A stretch of 64,000 nt of DNA from an uncultured Clostridia bacterium (GTDB taxonomy: Bacteria; Bacillota; Clostridia; Christensenellales; QALW01), in contig CAKRZX010000005.1 in assembly GCA_934434555.1 (NCBI GenBank), positions 52,235 to 116,234 on the forward strand, written 5' to 3'. Below, piece after piece: positions 36,490 to 45,267 of this stretch. Both the position numbers and the translations under genes were made by a program. The number at the start of each line of letters is the position of its first letter. Within the stretch, counting starts at the first letter, position 1. The notes under the pieces are model-generated. The model saw nothing but the letters and a program-made list of their open reading frames with translations. It did not search any database and was not told the origin of the DNA.

Positions 36490-36717
36490 TACCGTCAAGA
36501 TGATTCAGGACATGCCGCGAAACAGCGACGGGCTGACAGAGAGAGTGTGAATTCGCTGAAACGCACTTGCCCGCAATTTTTCGGATACCACCTGATGATT
36601 GAATCGCTTGCCCCGTTAAAGGCTTTAATGAGAACCAATTTGGGTGGAACCACGGGTGAATTTTAACTCGTCCCTTTTTTAGAGCATTGCTCTTGAAAGT
36701 GACGGGTTTTATTTTTT
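36490..36717 (+). promoter_or_regulatory. T-box leader of thrS (threonine specifier)
   Basis: The T-box core GGGTGGAACCACGGG (36642-36656) is followed by CGTCCC (36669-36674): GGG and ACG can pair with CCC and CGT around the TGGAACC bulge to make the antiterminator. The competing terminator pairs ACTCGTC (36666-36672) with GACGGGT (36701-36707) and ends in TTTTATTTTTT. AGAGAG and a stem AGTGTG/CGCACT belong to stem I. A threonine codon ACC at 36587-36589 (or the adjacent ACC at 36590-36592) in GGATACCACCTGA is the likely specifier. Uncharged tRNA-Thr would turn thrS on. Confidence 0.9.
36666..36717 (+). terminator. T-box conditional terminator
   Basis: Seven-pair stem ACTCGTC/GACGGGT with an apical AGAGCA/TGCTCT helix, then a T-rich run. 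Its left arm shares CGTC with the antiterminator, giving the on/off choice. Confidence 0.8.
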
Positions 36718-36729
36718 AGGAGGAATATT

Positions 36730-38658
36730 ATGAAAATCATTTTACCTGACAATTCGGTTAAGGAGTACGACGTTTCAACAACTGCAAGAAAAGTTGCCGA
36801 GGACATCAGCGCCGGTCTTGCGCAGCGCGCGGTTGCGGCTGTTGCCGACGGCAAACTTGTTGATTTGGATCATACACTTAAAGAGGATACAAAACTTTCG
36901 ATTATCACAAAGAAGGATCCGGAATATCTTACTGTTTTGCGCCATACGGCAAGCCATGTTATGGCACAGGCGGTTATGCGTCTTTTCCCCGGAACGAAAC
37001 TTGCAATAGGCCCCGCAATTGATAACGGATTCTATTACGATTTTGATTTTGCATCGCCCATAAGTACCGACGATATCCCGGCTATTGAAGCAGAGATGGC
37101 AAAAATCGCTGCGGAAAAACTTGAACTTAAACGTTTTCTGCTCAGCAAAGAGGATGCGCTGAAAAAAGAAGAGGATCAGCCCTATAAACAGGAACTTATC
37201 CGCGAACTTCCCGACGGCGAAGAAATTTCGTTCTATCAGCAAGGCGAGTTTTTCGACCTTTGCGCAGGACCGCACCTGACATCTACTGCGGATATCAGGC
37301 ATTTCAGGATTCTTTCCATAACGGGCGCTTACTGGCGCGGAAGCGAAAAGAACAAAATGCTTACCCGTATCTATGCAACCGCGTTTGAGAAAAAGAGTGA
37401 ACTTGATGAGCATCTTGCCGCCCTTGAAGACGCAAAAAGGCGTGACCACAATAAACTCGGCAGAGAACTTGAACTGTTTACCACAGTTGATATTATCGGT
37501 CAGGGTCTGCCCATAATGCTGCCCAAGGGTGCAAGAGTAATCCAACTTCTCCAACGCTTTGTTGAGGACGAGGAACAGAAGCGCGGCTGGCTTTTGACAA
37601 AAACACCCTTAATGGCAAAGAGTGATTTGTATAAGTTAAGCGGTCACTGGGACCATTATAAAGACGGAATGTTTGTAATGGGTGACGAAGAAAAGGACGA
37701 CGAAGTTTTTGCGCTCCGTCCCATGACCTGTCCGTTCCAGTATCAGGCATACCTTAACCGTCCCCGTTCTTACCGTGATTTGCCCCTGAGATACAACGAA
37801 ACATCAACGCTTTTCAGAAACGAAGCATCGGGCGAAATGCACGGTCTTATCCGTGTGCGTCAGTTCACAATTTCGGAGGGTCACCTTATGTGCCGTCCCG
37901 ACCAATTAGAGGACGAATTCAAGAAGTGCCTTGAACTTACAAACTTTATGCTTACAACGCTCGGTTTGCAGGACGATGTTTCCTACCGTTTCTCACAGTG
38001 GGACCCCGAGGACAGGGAAAAATACATCGGTACTCCCGAACAGTGGGACGAAGCACAGGGGGTAATGAAGAAGATTCTCGACCATCTCGGAATAAACTAC
38101 AAAATCGGTATCGGCGAAGCGGCTTTCTACGGTCCAAAACTCGATATTCAGATTAAGAACGTTTTCGGCAAGGAAGATACTCTTATAACGATTCAGATTG
38201 ACCAGATGCTTGCCGAAAAATTCGGTATGGAATACACGGATTCCGACGGAACAAAGAAAAATCCCTACATTATTCACCGTACTTCAATCGGCTGCTACGA
38301 GCGCACGCTTGCACTGCTTATCGAAAAGTACGCGGGCGCGTTCCCGACATGGCTTGCGCCCGTACAGGTAAAAATAATGAACATTACCGACCGTACGGAT
38401 TCGGTGTGCCGCGAAGTAAAGGAAAAACTCGAAAATGCGGGACTTCGTGTTGAATACGATTCAAGAAACGAAAAAATCGGATATAAAATCCGTGAAGCGC
38501 AGCTTGAAAAGATTCCCTATATGCTCGTTTTGGGTGACAGGGAGGCAGAAGAGGGTAAAGTATCCGTTCGTTCGCGTAAAGCGGGGGATTTGGGTACAAT
38601 GACCGTTGACGAGTTTTTGGCAAAAATATTGCTTGAAGTTGCAACAAAGGAGTTGTAA
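36730..38658 (+). CDS. thrS: Threonyl-tRNA synthetase
   Basis: 642 residues, full length. TGS domain (1-60), editing domain with HTASH and the FDLCAGPH motif, class II catalytic core with motif 2 (RNEASGEMHGLIRVRQF) and motif 3 near GCYERTLALLIE, then the anticodon-binding domain. AGGAGG precedes the ATG. Controlled by the T-box leader upstream; the sugar isomerase-like gene follows by 1 nt and may share its transcript. Confidence 0.97.
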   Translation: MKIILPDNSVKEYDVSTTARKVAEDISAGLAQRAVAAVADGKLVDLDHTLKEDTKLSIITKKDPEYLTVLRHTASHVMAQAVMRLFPGTKLAIGPAIDNGFYYDFDFASPISTDDIPAIEAEMAKIAAEKLELKRFLLSKEDALKKEEDQPYKQELIRELPDGEEISFYQQGEFFDLCAGPHLTSTADIRHFRILSITGAYWRGSEKNKMLTRIYATAFEKKSELDEHLAALEDAKRRDHNKLGRELELFTTVDIIGQGLPIMLPKGARVIQLLQRFVEDEEQKRGWLLTKTPLMAKSDLYKLSGHWDHYKDGMFVMGDEEKDDEVFALRPMTCPFQYQAYLNRPRSYRDLPLRYNETSTLFRNEASGEMHGLIRVRQFTISEGHLMCRPDQLEDEFKKCLELTNFMLTTLGLQDDVSYRFSQWDPEDREKYIGTPEQWDEAQGVMKKILDHLGINYKIGIGEAAFYGPKLDIQIKNVFGKEDTLITIQIDQMLAEKFGMEYTDSDGTKKNPYIIHRTSIGCYERTLALLIEKYAGAFPTWLAPVQVKIMNITDRTDSVCREVKEKLENAGLRVEYDSRNEKIGYKIREAQLEKIPYMLVLGDREAEEGKVSVRSRKAGDLGTMTVDEFLAKILLEVATKEL

Positions 38659-38659
38659 A

Positions 38660-39598
38660 ATGAAATTCTCCGTATCGTCGTCAGCCACCGCGCTGATTGC
38701 AAATGATACAAGGGAACAGATAGAAGCGTTTTGTGAAGTCGGAATCAAGCATATTGATTTCGGTTTCACAACCGCTTATTATAATCCCGGCCACAAGCCC
38801 TGTGATGATGAAACGTTTGTTTTTTTGACCGACCTTGCAAAGGAAACGGCAAAGAAGAACAATGTTGATTTTCCAATGGCGCACGCGCCGTACCTGTGGA
38901 ACTCAAACGCAAGCGAAGAAAATTTTTCTTTACAGGTTAAAGATGTATCACGGGCGATAAAGGGCTGTAAAATGCTCGGAATTGACAGAATCACCGTACA
39001 CGGCGGAAATGCGTTCTGTTCGAGCCACGATGAATTGATTGACAAGAACATTGCCTATTTCAGGGCGCTTCTTCCCGCAGCGGAAGAATACGGCGTAACG
39101 CTGATGATTGAAAACATCTCCGAACTTATCTACGGGCAGAAATTTGCGATTCAGACAGCGGAAGATATTCTTCAAGTCCGTCAGGGGCTTAACAATCACC
39201 CGCTTATCCGAGCCTGCTGGGATACGGGTCACGCCAATCTTGCGCCATACGACCAGTACGAAAACCTTACGCTTTTGGGCGAAAACGTTTTTGCGCTTCA
39301 TATGCACGACAATTTGGGAAATACCGATTCCCATATGCCGCCGCTTATGGGCACGGTAAATTTTGACGATGTTATAAAGGCGCTGAAAGATATCAAATAT
39401 TCAGGTCCGTTTAACTTTGAGTCAAAACTTTTCCGCGCGGGCTACGAATGGCCCAACTATACCCGTGATTATAACAAAACCGCAGACTCCGAAAAACTGC
39501 TTTGGGTGCCCGACCGCACGCTTGTTATGTCGGGACTGATTCTTATGCGCCGCATAGGCGAATATATACTCAACAAATACGGTATAGAATTTGAATAG
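38660..39598 (+). CDS. Sugar phosphate isomerase/epimerase-like TIM barrel protein
   Basis: 312 residues. Xylose isomerase-like (AP endonuclease 2 family) barrel: IKHIDFGFTT, FPMAHAPYLW, RITVHGG, LMIENISEL, CWDTGHANL, FALHMHDN and FNFESKLF carry the conserved His, Glu and Asp metal ligands. The exact substrate is unknown. AAAGGAG precedes ATG 38660, 1 nt after thrS; the glycyl radical enzyme gene follows 9 nt later. The tight spacing suggests it works on the substrate or product of that enzyme, which is inference. Confidence 0.8.
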   Translation: MKFSVSSSATALIANDTREQIEAFCEVGIKHIDFGFTTAYYNPGHKPCDDETFVFLTDLAKETAKKNNVDFPMAHAPYLWNSNASEENFSLQVKDVSRAIKGCKMLGIDRITVHGGNAFCSSHDELIDKNIAYFRALLPAAEEYGVTLMIENISELIYGQKFAIQTAEDILQVRQGLNNHPLIRACWDTGHANLAPYDQYENLTLLGENVFALHMHDNLGNTDSHMPPLMGTVNFDDVIKALKDIKYSGPFNFESKLFRAGYEWPNYTRDYNKTADSEKLLWVPDRTLVMSGLILMRRIGEYILNKYGIEFE

Positions 39599-39607
39599 GA
39601 GAATTTT

Positions 39608-41725
39608 ATGATCTATTTTGATTCCGCATATCCGGGTGGACGTCCCGTAAGGTTAAAAGAAAGCACACGGGCATTTGCCGATGAATCTTTAAGGGGAAAA
39701 TACGGCGATACAGCAATGGAAATGCCGTATATAGAAATCGGCTCCGATGAAATTCAGGGGCTTGATGCGTATTCTGCTTACGATTTTGCGCTGAAAAAAA
39801 TAGTATGTGAAGCGCCGATAAGAATATGCGAAAACGAGCTTATCTGCGGCAGTGCAACTCTCGGCGGTGCCATTGAGGGCAGAATGCCTGCAAAAGTTAA
39901 CGGCGAACCGCTTACGTGGGGTGTAAATCATCTTACACTTAACTTTTCAAGGATGCTGACAGAAGGTGTTGATTCTTACGAAGCGGAAATTAAATCCCGT
40001 CTGAAAGATACAAGCCTTAATTCTCGGCAGAAAAAATTGCTTCACAGTATGCTTAACGCCATTGAATGTCTGCACATTTGGCACGGAAGATATATTGATA
40101 AAGCCGACGGTGCATTAAGGGAAAACCTTGAAAAAGTGCCTTTTAAGCCCGCGGCAAGTTTTCGTGAGGCTGTGCAGAGCCTTTGGTTTATGTTTGCTTT
40201 TACCCGCCTTACGGGGAACTGGTCCGGGATAGGGCGGATCGATAAATTCTTGGGAGATTTCTTAAAAGAAGACCTTAAAGAAAACAAAATTACTCTTGAT
40301 TTTGCCCGCGAACTGCTTGCATCGTTTTTTATAAAAGGCTGCGAATGGATTCGTTCCGATACGCCCGCAGGCTCCGGTGATGCGCAGCATTATCAAAATA
40401 TCGTTTTAGGCGGAATTGATGAGTCAGGCAGTGATATCACAAACGAGGTAACATATCTTGTACTTGATATCGTTGAAGAACTGCCCATCGGCGATTTCCC
40501 GATAACGGTAAGAATAAACGGCAAAACACCCGAAAAACTGCTTAATCGCATTGCGGAAGTTATCCGTCACGGCGGCGGAACAATTGCGGTTTATAACGAA
40601 GAACTGATTCTTGAATCCCTGACCGATTACGGCTATGATTATAAAGAAGCTGTTAATTTTGCCAATGACGGTTGCTGGGAAGTGCAGATTCCCGGCAAAA
40701 CGATGTTTACCTATGTGCCCTTTGACGCGTTGCAGATTTTGCTGAAAGACACACTCAATCTTGACGGTGAACCTGCGCACTTTGATAATTTTGATGCGCT
40801 GTACGCTTCATTCAGAGAAAACCTTAGAAACACGGTTGCGCGTATTTGCGAAAACACGCTTAACGAAAGAGTTAAAGACCGTAAAAGCGGTGAATTTTAT
40901 GACAGCATTCCCACACCGATTGTTGATATGCTTGAAGACGGCTGTATAGACAAAGCCCGGGGATATTTTGAGGGCGGTCCGATTTATACTGTGATTTCGC
41001 CGCACATCGGCGGTGCGCCGGATGCGGGAAACAGCCTTAATGCAATAGATGCTCTGTGCTTTAAGGAAAAGAAAATTTCATTTGACGAATTGATGAAAGT
41101 GCTTAAAAACAACTGGAACGGCGAAGAAGTTTTAAGGCAGTATGCACGTAATCACATTGTTTACTACGGCAACGACAACGATATGAGTGACCGCTATGTT
41201 ACACGCATTATTGATGATTTCGCAGATATGTGCAGCGAATACGGAAGAAAATATCCTATCTGGTTTCCTGCGGGTGTAAGTACGTTCGGCAGACAAATCG
41301 AGTGGATACCCGGACGCACGGCTGTTCCGTTCGGCTTTAAGAAAGGTGATATTCTTTCCGGTAACGATTCGCCTACTCCCGGCACGGATACAAACGGTGC
41401 AACTGCCATCATCTGTTCCTACTGCAAAGCAGACCTTGCCAAACAGACTACGGGGGCGGCACTTGATATAAAACTTTTCCCCAAAACCGTTGCGGGTGAA
41501 AACGGAATAAATGCTCTTAAAGCACTTATCCGCGGTTTTTGTACCTTGGGCGGCTACTTTATGCAGATTGACGTAGAGGACGCACAAACGCTGAAAAACG
41601 CACAGGAACACCCGGAAAACTACAAGACGCTTTCGGTAAGGGTTTCAGGCTGGAATGCCCGCTTTGTTACACTTGATTCCCAGTGGCAAAGAATGATTAT
41701 TGAGCGGACAGAGCAGAATTTATGA
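39608..41725 (+). CDS. Glycyl radical enzyme of unknown substrate (PFL-like superfamily)
   Basis: 705 residues, shorter than PFL (about 760) and than diol dehydratase or choline lyase types (about 790-850). The radical Gly681 lies in RVSGWNARF, 24 residues from the end. The active-site loop reads NDGCWEV: thiyl Cys356 and Glu358 in C-x-E form, which is the pattern of dehydratase, decarboxylase and C-X lyase members, while PFL has Cys-Cys. GRIDKFLGDF resembles the substrate-cavity region of the family. Activase overlaps by ATGA. It probably acts under anoxia on a small hydroxylated substrate (inference). Confidence 0.85.
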   Translation: MIYFDSAYPGGRPVRLKESTRAFADESLRGKYGDTAMEMPYIEIGSDEIQGLDAYSAYDFALKKIVCEAPIRICENELICGSATLGGAIEGRMPAKVNGEPLTWGVNHLTLNFSRMLTEGVDSYEAEIKSRLKDTSLNSRQKKLLHSMLNAIECLHIWHGRYIDKADGALRENLEKVPFKPAASFREAVQSLWFMFAFTRLTGNWSGIGRIDKFLGDFLKEDLKENKITLDFARELLASFFIKGCEWIRSDTPAGSGDAQHYQNIVLGGIDESGSDITNEVTYLVLDIVEELPIGDFPITVRINGKTPEKLLNRIAEVIRHGGGTIAVYNEELILESLTDYGYDYKEAVNFANDGCWEVQIPGKTMFTYVPFDALQILLKDTLNLDGEPAHFDNFDALYASFRENLRNTVARICENTLNERVKDRKSGEFYDSIPTPIVDMLEDGCIDKARGYFEGGPIYTVISPHIGGAPDAGNSLNAIDALCFKEKKISFDELMKVLKNNWNGEEVLRQYARNHIVYYGNDNDMSDRYVTRIIDDFADMCSEYGRKYPIWFPAGVSTFGRQIEWIPGRTAVPFGFKKGDILSGNDSPTPGTDTNGATAIICSYCKADLAKQTTGAALDIKLFPKTVAGENGINALKALIRGFCTLGGYFMQIDVEDAQTLKNAQEHPENYKTLSVRVSGWNARFVTLDSQWQRMIIERTEQNL

Positions 41726-42606
41726 TTATCTCCGATATTCAGCGGTTCTGCACCCACGACGGCCCGGGAATCCGCACAACCGTTTTTTTTAAGGGCTGTC
41801 CGATGAAATGCGAATGGTGTCACAATCCGGAAACGCAAAAATTCTCTCCGCAGTTGCTTTTCAATGCTTCACTTTGCATAAATTGCGGTGCTTGCGAGCA
41901 GGTTTGCCCAAAGCATGCCCATATTTTTAACGAAGCAGGGCACAGCCTTGACAGAAATCTGTGCAAAAATTGCCTTATTTGCGCAAGTGTCTGTACAAGT
42001 GAGGCTTGCTGCGTTTGCGGAAAGAATCTCTCGGTTAAAGATGTGTTGAAGGAAGTCATAAAAGATGCTCCGTTTTACGGAACCAATGGCGGCGCAACAC
42101 TCTCCGGCGGCGAGCCGCTTGCACAGGGCGAAAGTATTGAATTATTACGCAAATTAAAAGAATTCGGTATAAATACGGCGGTAGAAACAAGCGGATGCGT
42201 AAGCAAAGAGCGCATTTTAGAATCGGCAGAGTTTACAGACCTTTTTTTGTATGATATTAAAGATACGGATTCAGAACGTTTGAAACAGTATACAGGCGGC
42301 AATTTCAGCGAAATAACAGACAATCTTTTTGCGCTTGACAGAACAAATAAATCTATTCTGCGCTGCATTCTTGTTTTCGGTGTAAATACCGACGAAAAGC
42401 ATTATGCTTTTATTTCCGAAATTTACTCTTCGCTTAAAAACTGTTTAGGTGTTCAATTCCTGCCGTATCACCCTTACGGCGGAAGCAAAGCGACATCTGT
42501 TTTCGGCAAAAGCAATGCACACGAAGAATGGATTCCGCCTAAAACATGCATTGACGGAGCAAAATCTTTTTTGCAGGAACGGAATGTAACCGTGATTGAA
42601 GAATAA
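41722..42606 (+). CDS. Glycyl radical enzyme activase (radical SAM)
   Basis: 294 residues. Radical SAM CxxxCxxC at Cys26, Cys30, Cys33 in GCPMKCEWC; then an inserted bacterioferredoxin-like domain with two 4Cys sets (CINCGACEQVC and CKNCLICASVC), as in activases of non-PFL glycyl radical enzymes; GGEP for SAM binding. It makes the Gly681 radical of the enzyme coded immediately upstream, with which it overlaps by 4 nt. Confidence 0.93.
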   Translation: MIISDIQRFCTHDGPGIRTTVFFKGCPMKCEWCHNPETQKFSPQLLFNASLCINCGACEQVCPKHAHIFNEAGHSLDRNLCKNCLICASVCTSEACCVCGKNLSVKDVLKEVIKDAPFYGTNGGATLSGGEPLAQGESIELLRKLKEFGINTAVETSGCVSKERILESAEFTDLFLYDIKDTDSERLKQYTGGNFSEITDNLFALDRTNKSILRCILVFGVNTDEKHYAFISEIYSSLKNCLGVQFLPYHPYGGSKATSVFGKSNAHEEWIPPKTCIDGAKSFLQERNVTVIEE

Positions 42607-42626
42607 AACTGCATAAAAATGCACAC

Positions 42627-42655
42627 TTGCAAAATATAAAGGATAATGGTATAAT
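42627..42655 (+). promoter_or_regulatory. sigma-A promoter of the dxs operon
   Basis: TTGCAA (42627-42632), 17 bp, TATAAT (42650-42655) with TG at the extended -10 position. The -10 is inside the left arm of an 11-bp palindrome (42648-42675). Confidence 0.75.
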
Positions 42656-42687
42656 ACTGTGTGAAGTATTATACCGTATTTTTATTT
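42648..42687 (+). repeat. 11-bp perfect inverted repeat over the dxs -10 box
   Basis: GGTATAATACT (42648-42658) and AGTATTATACC (42665-42675) with loop GTGTGA, followed by GTATTTTTATTT. As RNA from upstream it looks like a terminator of the glycyl radical operon; as DNA it looks like an operator at the dxs start site. Confidence 0.7.
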
Positions 42688-42699
42688 GGACAAAAATAT

Positions 42700-44511
42700 A
42701 TGCTTGAAAAAATCAATTCACCGAAAGATATAAAAAAACTGCATATTGACGAACTTGAACGGCTTGCCGATGAAATAAGAAACGAAATTGTAAAGACAAC
42801 TTTGCATAACGGCGGACATCTTGCTTCTAATTTGGGCGCGGTGGAACTTACGCTTGCACTGCACTATGTTTTTGACTTTCCCGATGACAAACTTATTTTC
42901 GATGTGGGACATCAGTGCTATACCCACAAACTTATAACCGGACGGCGCGAAAAATTTTCCGAGTTGCGCAAAAAGGACGGCATAAGCGGTTTCCCGAGCC
43001 ACGAAGAAAGTGAATACGACACGTTTGACGCGGGGCATTCCTCTGCGGCAATATCGTCGGCGCTGGGGCTTGCAAGGGCAAGAGACGCAAAAAACGAAGA
43101 TTATTCCGTTGTTGCTGTTGTGGGCGACGGTGCCATCGGCGGCGGAATGGCGTTTGAGGCACTGAACGATGCGGGCGCAAGTCCGGAAACAAACCTGATT
43201 ATCGTGCTTAACGACAATGAAATGTCAATTTCAAAAAACGTGGGTGCACTTTCCGGGCATTTCAGCAAACTCCGCGCGGCAAAGGGCTACATACGCAGCA
43301 AGGAAAGCGTGGGCAAAGCAATAAAAAAAGTAAATCGCTCCGGCAGACTTTTTTCCGCGCTTGTTCACGTGCGCAATACTATCAGGTATTTTCTTATCGG
43401 CGAAACAATTTTTGATTCTATGAATATAAAATATCTCGGTCCGATAAACGGGCATTCTTTAAGAGATATGATTGATATTCTGCGCAAGGCAAAGGAAATA
43501 AAAGGTCCCGTGCTTATTCACGCCCTTACCTGCAAAGGCTGCGGTTACAATAAAGCAGAGGACAATCCCGAAAAATATCACGGTGTTTCCGGCGGAAAGC
43601 GCGGCATTATCGGCGAAAAGAATTTCTCGCGTCAGTTTGCCGACACGCTTGATTCCCTTGCCGATGAAAACAGTTCCGTTTGCGCTGTTACCGCGGGAAT
43701 GACGTATAACACGGGTCTTTTTGAGTTTTCAAAAAAACACCCCGACAAATTCTATGATACCGGCATTGCGGAACAGCATGCTTTGGCAATGGCGGGCGGA
43801 CTTGCAAAGGGCGGGCTGCACCCGTTTACGGTTATCTATTCAACTTTTTTGCAGCGCGGATTTGACCAGGTCTTTCACGATATCTGTTTGCAGCGGCTGC
43901 CCGTGACCGTGTGCGTTGACCACGCGGGTCTTACGGGTGACGACGGCGCAACGCATCAGGGCGTGTACGATTTGGGATTTTTGCGTTCAATGCCGCATTT
44001 AACGGTACTTGCCCCCCGCGATACCGATGAATTTGACAGAATGCTCCGTTATTCGCTTAACTGTCCCGATGCGGTGGCAATAAGATATCCGAAAAGCAGT
44101 GCATACGTTCACGAATGGGGAACAGCATTCGCAAAGCCCGAATGGGACGAATTGATTAAAGGCGAAAACGGCACGGTTATTTCTTTCGGCGCACTTATAG
44201 AAGAAGCGGCGACCGTTGCCGAAAACTTAAATTATTCGCTTATGGATGCCCGAAGTCTTAAACCTCTTGACGAATCGGTTTTATTGAAAATCAAGGATAA
44301 GCCGATTTGCGTAATGGAAGATAACGCACCCGAGGGCGGTCTTTGCGAGGGAATACTGAATTTTTATGCAAACAATAAAATTCAGCCGAATGTGCGCGGT
44401 TTCGCCGTAAAGGACGAATTTATAAAGGTCGGAACGGTAAAAGAACAGTTGAAAGATAATGGGCTTGATGCCGAAACCGTTACGGAATTTATGAAAAATG
44501 AGGCTCGATAA
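42700..44511 (+). CDS. dxs: 1-deoxy-D-xylulose-5-phosphate synthase
   Basis: 603 residues. First enzyme of the MEP isoprenoid pathway; condenses pyruvate and glyceraldehyde 3-phosphate with thiamine diphosphate. HNGGHLASNLGAVE, FDVGHQCYTHKL, the TPP motif GDGAIGGG to NDNEMSIS, and DHAGLTGDDGATHQG are visible. ATG 42700 is chosen; the in-frame GTG at 42661 falls in the promoter palindrome and would add 13 unusual residues. Overlaps tlyA by 14 nt. Confidence 0.96.
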   Translation: MLEKINSPKDIKKLHIDELERLADEIRNEIVKTTLHNGGHLASNLGAVELTLALHYVFDFPDDKLIFDVGHQCYTHKLITGRREKFSELRKKDGISGFPSHEESEYDTFDAGHSSAAISSALGLARARDAKNEDYSVVAVVGDGAIGGGMAFEALNDAGASPETNLIIVLNDNEMSISKNVGALSGHFSKLRAAKGYIRSKESVGKAIKKVNRSGRLFSALVHVRNTIRYFLIGETIFDSMNIKYLGPINGHSLRDMIDILRKAKEIKGPVLIHALTCKGCGYNKAEDNPEKYHGVSGGKRGIIGEKNFSRQFADTLDSLADENSSVCAVTAGMTYNTGLFEFSKKHPDKFYDTGIAEQHALAMAGGLAKGGLHPFTVIYSTFLQRGFDQVFHDICLQRLPVTVCVDHAGLTGDDGATHQGVYDLGFLRSMPHLTVLAPRDTDEFDRMLRYSLNCPDAVAIRYPKSSAYVHEWGTAFAKPEWDELIKGENGTVISFGALIEEAATVAENLNYSLMDARSLKPLDESVLLKIKDKPICVMEDNAPEGGLCEGILNFYANNKIQPNVRGFAVKDEFIKVGTVKEQLKDNGLDAETVTEFMKNEAR

Positions 44512-45262
44512 ATTTATTGCCCAAAAGGGGCTTGTACAGTCGCGCAGCCGTGCCGAGCAACTGATTTCGGACGGGAGTGTAAAGGTAAACGGTAAAACCG
44601 TTACAAAACCCGCATTTTCGGTTGAGGAAAACGACAAAATAGAAATCAGCGACAGCATAAATTACGTGGGTCGCGGCGGCTTGAAACTTGAATATGCAAT
44701 AAATAAATTTAATATTTCCGTAAACGGCGCCGATGCCATTGATATAGGCGCGTCCACAGGCGGTTTTACCGAATGTTTGCTTAATTTCGGCGCAAAAAGC
44801 ATCTGCGCGGTTGATGTGGGTCACGGTCAAATGGCGGAAAAACTTAAAGCAGACCCGCGGGTTACGCTGCTTGAAAACACAAATGCCCGTTTCATCACGC
44901 CCGAAATCATCGGCGGAAGAAAAGATTTGGCGGTTATGGACGTTTCGTTTATTTCGCAAACCGCAATTTTCGGTGCGCTTTTTGAGTGCGTAAACGATTC
45001 AGCCGATATCGTTACGCTTATTAAACCCCAGTTTGAGGCGGGAAGCGAGTTTTTAAGCAAAAAGGGCATAATAAAAGACAGGCGCATTTATAAATCGGTT
45101 TTGGAAAAAATCGATTTAAGCACAAACGAATTCGGTTACGGCATAAAAAATGCCTGCGTTTCGCCCATAAAAGGCGGTGACGGAAACACCGAATTTCTCG
45201 TCCACATAAAAAAAGACGTTCAAAAGACTTTTAACTTTGATTTAATTTTGCAAAAGGAATAA
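44498..45262 (+). CDS. tlyA: TlyA-family rRNA 2'-O-methyltransferase/hemolysin-like protein
   Basis: 254 residues. S4 RNA-binding domain (MRLDKFIAQKGLVQSRSRAEQLI) joined to an RrmJ/FtsJ-like SAM methyltransferase with DIGASTGGFTECLL and the VMDVSFIS motif. Mycobacterial TlyA makes 2'-O-methylcytidine in 16S and 23S rRNA. The order dxs-tlyA-nadK-argR-recN is strongly conserved in Firmicutes. Confidence 0.9.
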   Translation: MRLDKFIAQKGLVQSRSRAEQLISDGSVKVNGKTVTKPAFSVEENDKIEISDSINYVGRGGLKLEYAINKFNISVNGADAIDIGASTGGFTECLLNFGAKSICAVDVGHGQMAEKLKADPRVTLLENTNARFITPEIIGGRKDLAVMDVSFISQTAIFGALFECVNDSADIVTLIKPQFEAGSEFLSKKGIIKDRRIYKSVLEKIDLSTNEFGYGIKNACVSPIKGGDGNTEFLVHIKKDVQKTFNFDLILQKE

Positions 45263-45267
45263 GCAAC

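Noticed and set aside
36775..37554. Long open frame of 259 codons on the minus strand
   Set aside because: It lies fully antisense to thrS, has no ribosome site or known motif, and the + strand reading is a complete enzyme.
39608..41725. Calling this gene pyruvate formate-lyase
   Set aside because: It lacks the Cys-Cys pair of PFL and has Cys-Trp-Glu; the true PFL is at 49485-51707 with CC and RVSGY.
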